64,000 bases of DNA from Myceligenerans pegani (GTDB lineage Bacteria; Actinomycetota; Actinomycetes; Actinomycetales; Cellulomonadaceae). The stretch is from positions 1-64,000 of the forward strand of contig NZ_JADBGR010000107.1 of NCBI RefSeq assembly GCF_014892515.1, given 5' to 3'. Both the position numbers and the translations under genes were made by a program. Of this stretch, positions 1-6,933 are shown piece by piece. Each line of letters begins with the position of its first letter. The stretch's first letter is position 1. The notes under the pieces are model-generated. The model made no database searches, was not told the origin of the DNA, and saw nothing but the letters and a program-made list of their open reading frames with translations.

Positions 1-84
1 CCGTCGCACGTCCCGCCGGAGACGACGCTCACGGGCTCGTACCCGACGGCGCCGCCCGCCCGGCGGGCGCGCCACTTCGCCTGA
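1..84 (+). CDS. Possible 3' end of a plus-strand gene
   Basis: The first reading frame is open from the window edge to a TGA at 82-84 and would encode 27 residues ending in a Pro/Arg-rich tail. It would be convergent with the ABC exporter gene that ends at 98. The fragment is too short to recognise, and in DNA this GC-rich an open frame of this size can arise by chance. Confidence 0.3.
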   Translation, partial: PSHVPPETTLTGSYPTAPPARRARHFA

Positions 85-97
85 TCGCGCGGGACCT

Positions 98-1921
98 TCA
101 GACCAGCGAGTCCTGCCACGCCGCGTTCAGCGCGGCGAACCGGCCGCCCCGGTCCACGAGGGCGTCGGGGCTGCCGTCCTCCACGACCTCGCCCTGCTCG
201 AGCACGAGCACGCGGTCGGCGATCTCCACGGTCGACAGGCGGTGGGCGATGATGATCGCCGTGCGATCCGCGAGCAGCGACTGCAGGCCCCGCTGCACGA
301 GCCGCTCCCCCGGCAGGTCCAGGGAGGACGTCGCCTCGTCCAGCACCAGCACCGTCGGGTCGGCCAGGAAGGCCCGTGCGAACGAGAGCAGCTGCCGCTG
401 CCCCGCCGAGACGCGCCCGCCGCGCTTGTTCACCTCGGTGTCGTAGCCGTCGGGCAGGCCGGTGACGAACTCGTGGGCGCCGACGGCGCGTGCCGCCGCC
501 TCGATCTCCTCGCGCGTGGCGTCCGGGCGGCCGAGCGCGATGTTCTCCGCGACCGACCCGCTGAAGAGGTAGGCCTCCTGCGTCACCATGACCACGTGGC
601 GGCGCAGCACCGGCGAGGCGATGTCGCGGATGTCGACGCCGTCGACCAGCACCCGCCCGCCGGTCGCGTCGTAGAACCGGGTCACCAGCTTCGCGATCGT
701 GGACTTGCCCGCCCCGGTGCTGCCCACGAGGGCGACCGTCTGCCCGGCGGGAATCGTCAGGTCGAGACCGGGGAGCACCACCGGGCCGTCCCCGTAGCCG
801 AAGCGCACGTTCTCCAGGCGCAGCTCGCCCCGCGGATCGCGCAGGTCGACAGGCTCGGCGGGTTCGACGACGGTCGGTTCCTCCGCCAGCAGCCCCGACA
901 CCTTCTCCAGCGCCGCCGCCGCGGACTGGAAGGCGTTGTAGAACATGGCGATCTGCTGGATCGGCGCGAAGAACCGCTTCACGTACAGCAGCACGGCCAC
1001 CAGCACGCCGACCGCCAGTGTGCCCTCCAGCACCCGCCAGCCGCCGACCGCCAGCGCGATGACGACGGTCACGTTGCCGATGAGGAGCAGGCCCGGCGCG
1101 AACCGTCCGTTGATCCCGAAGATGCGGAGGTTGGCGTCGCGGTACTCCTGTCCGATCCGGTCGTAGTCCCGCTCGGTGGTGGATTCGCGGTTGAACGCCT
1201 GGACGGCCCGGATGCCGGTCATGGTCTCGACGAACTTCACGATGAGGCGCGCCGACCAGGTGCGCTGCTCGCGGTAGGCGATCTGGGAGTGCTTCCGGAA
1301 CCAGCGCACGAGGAACCAGGCAGGCAGGAGCCCGACCATGAGCACCAGTCCGGACGGCGGATCCAGGATCGTGAGCCCGACGGCGGTGAGGAGCATGACC
1401 AGCAGGGACGAGATGACGCCGACGAGACCGCCGTCGAGCAGCTCGCGCAGGGCCTCGAGGTCGCTGGTCTGGCGGGAGATGATGCGCCCCGACGTGTAGG
1501 ACTCGTGGAACTCGAGGCTGAGCCGCTGGGTCTGGCGGAAGACACGGCGGCGCAGGTCGAGGAGGACGTTCTGGGCGATCCTGGCGGCGACGCGGCGGTA
1601 CGTGCCGATGGCGACGCCGGCGAGCACGGCCGCGGCCAGGTAGGCACCGCCGACCGCGGCCAGGGGGGCGACGTCGCCGGGCAGGGCGGGCAGTGCGACG
1701 TCGATCGCCAGGGAGACGAGCCACGGGCCGGCGACCTGCGCGGCGCTGGAGGCGGTGACCAGGACGGCGGCCCACGCCAGGATGCGGACGTGCGGGCGCA
1801 GGAGGCTGCCGAGCAGCGCGAGGGACCGGCGCCGGACCGCGCGGGAGGTGACGCGGTCGAAGCGGGTCTCGTCGTCGTGCGCGGCGTCCGTGGGGCGACG
1901 GCGGCCGCCGGCCGCGCTCAC
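98..1921 (-). CDS. ABC exporter subunit with canonical Walker B, degenerate signature
   Basis: This is a 607-aa half-transporter of the ABC exporter class: a membrane domain (about residues 30-330) fused to an ATPase domain. Walker A GSTGAGKST lies at 400-408, the Q-loop Gln at 448, Walker B VLVLD at 524-528 with the catalytic Glu529, and the H-loop His at 560. The signature motif is VSAGQ (504-508) instead of LSGGQ. The GTG start at 1921 overlaps the TGA of the upstream partner (GTGA) and has a strong AGGAGGTGA ribosome site just before it. The motif pattern complements that of the partner subunit, so the two should form one heterodimer with a single consensus ATP site. Its position downstream of the siderophore genes suggests siderophore export, but that is inference. 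Confidence 0.9.
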   Translation of the reverse strand: MSAAGGRRRPTDAAHDDETRFDRVTSRAVRRRSLALLGSLLRPHVRILAWAAVLVTASSAAQVAGPWLVSLAIDVALPALPGDVAPLAAVGGAYLAAAVLAGVAIGTYRRVAARIAQNVLLDLRRRVFRQTQRLSLEFHESYTSGRIISRQTSDLEALRELLDGGLVGVISSLLVMLLTAVGLTILDPPSGLVLMVGLLPAWFLVRWFRKHSQIAYREQRTWSARLIVKFVETMTGIRAVQAFNRESTTERDYDRIGQEYRDANLRIFGINGRFAPGLLLIGNVTVVIALAVGGWRVLEGTLAVGVLVAVLLYVKRFFAPIQQIAMFYNAFQSAAAALEKVSGLLAEEPTVVEPAEPVDLRDPRGELRLENVRFGYGDGPVVLPGLDLTIPAGQTVALVGSTGAGKSTIAKLVTRFYDATGGRVLVDGVDIRDIASPVLRRHVVMVTQEAYLFSGSVAENIALGRPDATREEIEAAARAVGAHEFVTGLPDGYDTEVNKRGGRVSAGQRQLLSFARAFLADPTVLVLDEATSSLDLPGERLVQRGLQSLLADRTAIIIAHRLSTVEIADRVLVLEQGEVVEDGSPDALVDRGGRFAALNAAWQDSLV

Positions 1922-3792
1922 GCGCTCACCTCCTCGCCGGCGGGCGCGGCAGGGGCGGCGGACGAGCCGGGATGGTCGTGCGACACGTAGTCCTCCTCGA
2001 GGCTGGAGATGACGTGGCGGTAGTGGGCGCTGGTGGCGAGCAGTTCGCTGTGCGGCCCGACGGCGGTGATGCGGCCGCCCTCGAGGACGGCGACCCGGTC
2101 CGCGAGGGCCACGGTGGACGGGCGGTGGGCGATGACGAGGGTGGTGGTGCCGCGCAGCACGTCCGCGAGGCGGTGGGTGACGGCCTCCTCGGTGGTGACG
2201 TCGAGGGCGGAGAGCGGGTCGTCGAGCACGAGGACGCGGGGGCGGGCGGCGATCGCACGGGCCAGGGCGAGGCGCTGGCGCTGGCCGCCTGACAGGGAGA
2301 GCCCTTCCTCCCCGATGCGGGTCTCGACGCCCTCGGGCAGGTCGTGGACGAAGCTCGCCTGGGCTACCTCGAGGGCCTCGTGCATGCGGCGGGTGCGCTC
2401 CGCCTCGTCGACCGCGTCCGGCCCGGACTCGGGGACGCCGAGCAGGACGTTCTCGCGGACGGACGCCGAGAACAGGGTGGGGTCCTCGAACGCGACGGCG
2501 ACGTGCCGGCGCAGGTCCTCGCGGGTCAGGTCGCGCACGTCGACGCCGTCGAGCAGGACCTCGCCGCCGGTGACGTCGTAGATGCGCGGGACGAGCATCG
2601 CCAGGGTCGACTTGCCGGAGCCGGTGAGGCCCACGAGGGCCGTCGTCGTCCCCGCGGGCAGGTCGAGGTCGACGCCCTCCAGGACGCGGGCCCTGCGATC
2701 CGCGTCGGGGTAGGCGAAGGACACGTTCCGCAGGGCCACGTCGCCGCGCCGGCCGGCGGGCAGCGCGGCGGGCCGCTCGGGATCGGTGAGGTCGGGCGCG
2801 GTCTCCATGACCTCGAAGTACCGGTCGACGGCGCTGCGGGCGTTGATCGTCATGGACAGGCTCATGCCGAGGTCGACGACGGGCCCGTTGACGACGGCGG
2901 TCGTGGCGAAGAACAGCACCAGCTCGCCCACGGTGACCTGGCCCGTGCCGGCCAGCCACACGCCGAGCACGAGGCAGACGCCGAGCGTGAGCTCGGGGAT
3001 GAGGGTGAGGGCGGCCATGAGGCGGGCGTCGACGGACGCCTTGTGCAGCTCGGTCCGGCGCAGCGTGTCGGCCTGGCCGGTGAACGAGTGCAGGGCGTCG
3101 TGCCCCCGGCCGAAGGCCTTGAGGACACGGATGCCGTGGACCGACTCCTCGACGGTGTTGGCCAGGTCGCCGGACTGGTCCTGGGAGCGCCGGGAGATGA
3201 CCCGGTACCTGCGGGAGAAGCGGTACACGATCACCACGACCGGCAGGGCGCCGGCGAGGTACACCAGCCCGAGCCAGCCCGCGGTCGCGACCAGCACGCC
3301 CACGCCGACCGCGATCGTGCAGACGTTCAGCACGAGCTGCAGCAGGCCGAAGACGAGCCAGCGGCGCAGCGTGCCGAGGTCGCCCATGACGCGGGACAGG
3401 AGCTGGCCGCCGGGCCATCTGTCGTGGAACGCGGCGGGAAGGTCCTGCAGATGCCGGAACATCGCCATGCGCATCGCGTGCTCGACACGCGTGCCCGGGT
3501 ACATGACGAGGTTGCGGCGCAGCGCGACCAGGCCGACCTCCGCGAGCCCGAACGCAAGGACCAGCACGACGGACCAGGCCAGGCCGGTCCAGTCGCGCGT
3601 GGCCACGCCCCGGGTCAGCGGGCCGTCGACGACGTACTGGAGCACGTGCGGGATCGCGAGGGCGGCGAGGCTCGCACCGAGGGCGGACAGCAGCCCGCCG
3701 GCCAGCGGCGGGATGGCGGTGCGGACGTACGGGAGGAGGCGTCGAAACGATGCGAGCGTGGACAGGGTGGATCCGGCTGGAATCGATGGCAT
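1918..3792 (-). CDS. ABC exporter subunit with non-catalytic Walker B
   Basis: This 624-aa half-transporter is the first gene of the exporter pair. Walker A GLTGSGKST is at 388-396 and a canonical LSGGQ signature at 500-504. The residue after Walker B is Asp525 (LVLDD) rather than Glu, and the Q-loop residue appears to be Glu436 (FEDP) rather than Gln. This is the expected mark of the degenerate half of a heterodimeric exporter such as TM287/288 or BmrCD. The ATG at 3792 was preferred over one 23 codons upstream because the extra residues are Arg-rich and exporter-like sequence begins near it. Inverted repeats at 3780-3798 and 3814-3830 surround the start. The substrate is unknown; siderophore export fits the context. 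Confidence 0.9.
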   Translation of the reverse strand: MPSIPAGSTLSTLASFRRLLPYVRTAIPPLAGGLLSALGASLAALAIPHVLQYVVDGPLTRGVATRDWTGLAWSVVLVLAFGLAEVGLVALRRNLVMYPGTRVEHAMRMAMFRHLQDLPAAFHDRWPGGQLLSRVMGDLGTLRRWLVFGLLQLVLNVCTIAVGVGVLVATAGWLGLVYLAGALPVVVIVYRFSRRYRVISRRSQDQSGDLANTVEESVHGIRVLKAFGRGHDALHSFTGQADTLRRTELHKASVDARLMAALTLIPELTLGVCLVLGVWLAGTGQVTVGELVLFFATTAVVNGPVVDLGMSLSMTINARSAVDRYFEVMETAPDLTDPERPAALPAGRRGDVALRNVSFAYPDADRRARVLEGVDLDLPAGTTTALVGLTGSGKSTLAMLVPRIYDVTGGEVLLDGVDVRDLTREDLRRHVAVAFEDPTLFSASVRENVLLGVPESGPDAVDEAERTRRMHEALEVAQASFVHDLPEGVETRIGEEGLSLSGGQRQRLALARAIAARPRVLVLDDPLSALDVTTEEAVTHRLADVLRGTTTLVIAHRPSTVALADRVAVLEGGRITAVGPHSELLATSAHYRHVISSLEEDYVSHDHPGSSAAPAAPAGEEVSA

Positions 3793-3798
3793 CGATTC
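3780..3798. promoter_or_regulatory. Perfect inverted repeat over the exporter start codon
   Basis: GAATCGAT and ATCGATTC flank a 3-nt spacer. On the minus strand the ATG (3792-3790) lies inside this palindrome, so it could be an operator or an mRNA hairpin hiding the start codon. Confidence 0.5.
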
Positions 3799-3813
3799 AA
3801 TTGTCTCACCGGA

Positions 3814-3830
3814 GGGCAAGTCATTTGCCC
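3814..3830. promoter_or_regulatory. Inverted repeat upstream of the exporter genes
   Basis: GGGCAA and TTGCCC are separated by 5 nt, 22-38 nt upstream of the exporter ATG. This is a typical place for a repressor site, but no regulator gene is adjacent. Confidence 0.4.
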
Positions 3831-3852
3831 GGGCGAACCGTCGGCGTTTCGT

Positions 3853-3867
3853 GCTTGGCACACTTTT
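3853..3867. repeat. 15-bp motif, copy 1
   Basis: GCTTGGCACACTTTT occurs here about 60 nt upstream of the exporter start. An identical copy in the same orientation lies at 24314-24328 upstream of chrA. It is AT-richer than its surroundings. Confidence 0.45.
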
Positions 3868-3884
3868 TCAGGTCGTGCGCCAAC

Positions 3885-4583
3885 CTACTGGCGCGCTCGC
3901 TCCCGCGTCAGGTACGCCATCACCGCGTCCTTCGGGCCGTGCGGGGACTCGAAGTGCACCCGCTCGCCCGCCTCGAAGCCCATCGCCACCATCCGGGCCA
4001 GCGCCGCCGCGTTGTTCGCGTCCGGCTCCCCGATCAGGCGCCGCGTACCCGGCCCGGCGAACAGGAAGCCCGCGAGCGCCGGGCCGAGGACCGCCCAGCT
4101 CTCCTCTCCCCCGCCGGCGTGGTCGGGGAGGGTGGGTGCGCGGAAGAAGTGGAGGCCGAGGTCGCCGTCGGCGACGGGGTAGGCGGTGGCGACGGGGTCG
4201 TCCTCGGGGTGGTAGGCCTGGATGAGTGCGACGGGGGTGTGGTCCCAGCGGATGAGGTAGGCGTTGTGGGTGGGCAGGGAGTCGACGAACTCGTAGGTCT
4301 CGCGCAGTTCGTCGCGGGTGAGGTCGCCCAGGCCCCAGAATCGGGCGCGGGGTTCGGTGACCCAGGCGTGGAGGGTGTCGAGGTCGGCGTCGGGGTCGAG
4401 GATGTGGGCGGTGATGACGCCGTGGGGTGTGGTGGTGCGCCAGACCTCGGCGCCGCGGGGGCCGTGCAGGAGGCGTGGGGCGGGGGTGGGTGGCGGCGGG
4501 GTGTCCGACGGCGGGGTGTCCGACGGCGGGGTGTCCGACGGCGGGGTGTCCGACGGCGGCGCCGTGTCAGTCCTGTCGTCCAT
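3885..4583 (-). CDS. Siderophore-type GNAT acetyltransferase (DesH-like)
   Basis: This 232-aa protein has a proline-rich N-terminus of four SDTPP-type repeats followed by a GNAT acyltransferase domain. The domain resembles the acyl-CoA:hydroxylamine/polyamine acyltransferases of hydroxamate siderophore pathways and is related to the N-terminal half of the fusion protein at 6930-9491 (both share a WGLGDLT/YWEMGDLT motif). The ATG at 4583 has GAAGGA 7 nt upstream and overlaps the end of the acylase gene by 17 nt, so it is the last gene of the siderophore operon. Some Streptomyces des clusters carry, to my recollection, an acylase and an acetyltransferase (desG, desH) in the same place, linked to acyl-capped desferrioxamines. 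The precise acyl donor cannot be told from sequence. Confidence 0.8.
   Translation of the reverse strand: MDDRTDTAPPSDTPPSDTPPSDTPPSDTPPPPTPAPRLLHGPRGAEVWRTTTPHGVITAHILDPDADLDTLHAWVTEPRARFWGLGDLTRDELRETYEFVDSLPTHNAYLIRWDHTPVALIQAYHPEDDPVATAYPVADGDLGLHFFRAPTLPDHAGGGEESWAVLGPALAGFLFAGPGTRRLIGEPDANNAAALARMVAMGFEAGERVHFESPHGPKDAVMAYLTRERARQ
4495..4554. repeat. Four tandem 15-bp repeats inside the acetyltransferase gene
   Basis: The unit GGCGGGGTGTCCGAC is repeated four times without change and encodes the SDTPP repeats of the N-terminal linker. Perfect copies suggest recent expansion by slippage. Confidence 0.9.
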
Positions 4584-6933
4584 GCGTGTTCCTTCTCGGT
4601 TCGGGGTGCGGTTCGGAGGGCCGGCCGGTCTCGATCGGGCCGGGGTCGACGGGCTCGAGCCGGTCCCAGTCGGTCTCGACGGGGATGGTGTCGCCGGCGG
4701 CCCAGGTCGCGTGCTGGTCGGCGGTGTGGGGGTCGCCGGGTACGCCGCTCGCGCCGAAGGGCACGACCCAGCGGCTGTTGCGACGGTCCGTGAGGTCCCA
4801 GATCCAGCGCGCCACCGAGCCGCGAGCCGCTTGCGGCGAGACGCCCGGTGTGCTTCCGGTGCATCGGACGGTGTCGTTGTCGCCGGAGATCGGTGCGGTG
4901 GGGTAGGTGAGTTCGGGGCCGCCGGGCAGGCGGGTGGGGGCGAGGGTGTGCAGGTCGCCCCATGCCGCGGTCGGGGTGTTGTGGGCCGGGTCGTCCGGGT
5001 CGCCGGCCCACAGGGTGTCCAGGTCGAGCGAGTCGCTGCCCACGTCCAGGGCGTCCGGGAGTCGCGGCAGGCCGAATCCGATGGCGGTCTCGGGGACGAA
5101 CCAGGGGGCGTAGATCTCGCCGTACGGTGATCCGGTGCCGTGCGGGTCGGTGGGGCGCAGGCCGTCGAGGCGCGGGTCGTTCGCGAGGTGCCGCACGATG
5201 GCGTCGCGCCATCGGGCGAACGTGGCGGCGTCGGTGCTGTCCGCGTCCATCGGGGCGCCCGCTTCCGCCCAGGGCCGGAGCGGCTCGGGGGTGCCGAGGC
5301 GTGCCATGAGGGCGAGTGCGGCGCTGCTGGACACGTCGGCGTGGATGCGGTGCTGGGTGAAGGGTGTCTCGCCGCCGGCGGGCGGGTTCGCGAGCAGGTG
5401 GCGGATGCGGTCGGCGCGGTAGGGGGCATAGGACCAGCCGAGGGCGTGGGCCTCGCGGTTCGGGCGGCGGTCGCGCGGCCGGCCGGCTCGTCGGCCGTCG
5501 CCCTCTCCGGGCGGGTCGTCCGTCGTCGTGTCCGGGCGCGTCACGGGTCGTTCGTTGGCGTCGACGGCGACGCCGGTGGTCACTCGCTCCGGTTCGGGGA
5601 GGCGGACCCAGGGGCGTTCGCGGGCGGCGTCGGTCCAGGCCGGGACGGGCAGGACGCGTTCGTCGGGGGCTCGTTCGGTGATGCGGCCGGCGGTGAGGCT
5701 GAGGATGTCGCCGCCGGAGTCGGCGGTGAGGACCCGGTTGACAGGGTCGACCCAGCCGTCGCCGAACGTGGCCGCGACGTCGCGGGCCGATCGGGCGCGC
5801 AGGAGGCGACGCCACGCGGGGACGCCGGCGTCGGCGAGGACGCGGACGGGCCATCGGATGGTGAACTGGCGGGTTTCCTCGTCGGGGGTGGTGTCGTCCT
5901 GCCGGGTCGCGATCCACACGCCTCGCGAGGTCTCGATCCACGGTACGGACTCCCGGAACGGAGGCTGTTCGCCCCGCCCGGCCGTCTCGCCGTCGACGTC
6001 GCGGATCTCGATCGTCTCGCGTCCGCTCGCGGCGGGTTCCCAGCCGTCGGGGCCGTGGGCCTCCCAGCCGCCGTCGGCGCCGCGGCGGAGGCGTTCCTCG
6101 AAGACCTCCACGTGGTGAGCCATGGCGTTGGTGATGCCCCAGGCGACGCCGCCCGCTCCGTCGTCGGGGTGGCCGCCGGGGTGGCCGCCGTCGGCGAGCG
6201 CGTACCCGAAGTGCTGCACGCCGGGGACGCCGGGGAACGCGAGTCCGAGGACGTCGTAGGGGACGTCGTCGTCCTCGGCCGTGCAGGCGAGGCGGATCTG
6301 CTGGTAGGTGCCGGGGAGCTCGAGGACGCGGTGGGGGTCGCCGGCGAGCAGGGGGCTGCCCGACGCGGTCGCGTCCGGTGCGATCGCCCAGGCGTTGGAG
6401 CCGGCGTCGCTGCCCGCGCCGGGACCGCCGTCGGACGCGAACCACTCGGCCAGGGTCGCCGGCGGCACGCCCGGGAACCGGGGGCCGAGGGTGCGGGCGA
6501 CGTGGTCGCGCCAGAGCACGGCGGGGAACCCGTTGAACAGCACGTGGTCGACGAGGAACAGTCCGATCGGGGTCCACGTGCGCCAGGGGCCGTCGTGGTG
6601 TCCGAGTCCGGCGTTCACGCCGCGGGCGTAGGCGGCGAGCCACTCGCGTTCGGGCGTGGCGAGGGCATCCGCGACCCGCCGTGCGGTGTCGGCGAGGCGG
6701 ACGCGCACGGCGAAGCGGTCCCAGGCGAGTCCGTCGGGGCCGATCCGGGCGGCGAGGCGCGCCTCGGCGCGGAGACGTCCGGTCTCGAGCTGGTCGGCGC
6801 GGTCGAGGGCCGTGACGTAGCCCTGCCCGTAGGCGAGGGCGCGTTCGCCCGCGGCGCGCACGTGCGGGATGCCGTGCGCGTCGCGGAACAGCTGGAAGGG
6901 GGGTGTCCGGGGAGGTTCGTGCGGCTGGGTCAC
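4567..6933 (-). CDS. Penicillin-acylase family Ntn hydrolase (DesG-like)
   Basis: This 788-aa protein belongs to peptidase family S45. The proposed autoproteolysis point is Gly178-Ser179 in the GSNAW motif, which would release a Ser nucleophile at the start of the beta chain. No signal peptide is visible (the N-terminus runs straight into the family start HGIPHV), unlike periplasmic penicillin acylase or PvdQ, so it should act in the cytoplasm. The GTG at 6933 overlaps the TGA of the fusion synthetase gene (GTGA), so translation is probably coupled; the nearest GGAG is 13 nt away. Its place in the operon suggests it hydrolyses or transfers an acyl group on the hydroxamate siderophore, as inferred for DesG. 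A penicillin substrate is not implied. Confidence 0.85.
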   Translation of the reverse strand: MTQPHEPPRTPPFQLFRDAHGIPHVRAAGERALAYGQGYVTALDRADQLETGRLRAEARLAARIGPDGLAWDRFAVRVRLADTARRVADALATPEREWLAAYARGVNAGLGHHDGPWRTWTPIGLFLVDHVLFNGFPAVLWRDHVARTLGPRFPGVPPATLAEWFASDGGPGAGSDAGSNAWAIAPDATASGSPLLAGDPHRVLELPGTYQQIRLACTAEDDDVPYDVLGLAFPGVPGVQHFGYALADGGHPGGHPDDGAGGVAWGITNAMAHHVEVFEERLRRGADGGWEAHGPDGWEPAASGRETIEIRDVDGETAGRGEQPPFRESVPWIETSRGVWIATRQDDTTPDEETRQFTIRWPVRVLADAGVPAWRRLLRARSARDVAATFGDGWVDPVNRVLTADSGGDILSLTAGRITERAPDERVLPVPAWTDAARERPWVRLPEPERVTTGVAVDANERPVTRPDTTTDDPPGEGDGRRAGRPRDRRPNREAHALGWSYAPYRADRIRHLLANPPAGGETPFTQHRIHADVSSSAALALMARLGTPEPLRPWAEAGAPMDADSTDAATFARWRDAIVRHLANDPRLDGLRPTDPHGTGSPYGEIYAPWFVPETAIGFGLPRLPDALDVGSDSLDLDTLWAGDPDDPAHNTPTAAWGDLHTLAPTRLPGGPELTYPTAPISGDNDTVRCTGSTPGVSPQAARGSVARWIWDLTDRRNSRWVVPFGASGVPGDPHTADQHATWAAGDTIPVETDWDRLEPVDPGPIETGRPSEPHPEPRRNTHGRQD

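Noticed and set aside
242-1990. Long open frame antisense to the ABC exporter
   Set aside because: It mirrors the real gene in a GC-rich genome and encodes a His/Gln/Arg-rich sequence with no fold or motif; the opposite strand has clear ATPase motifs.
98-3418. A single 1106-aa reading frame through both exporter genes
   Set aside because: The first half is shadow sequence of the upstream subunit; the real gene starts at GTG 1921 with a strong ribosome site.
3853-3867. A sigma-54 promoter suggested by the TTGGCAC motif
   Set aside because: The spacing to a second GC element is wrong and actinobacteria generally lack sigma-54.
3793-3884. An iron box controlling the exporter
   Set aside because: No TTAGG...CCTAA-type site was found here, unlike at 12614.
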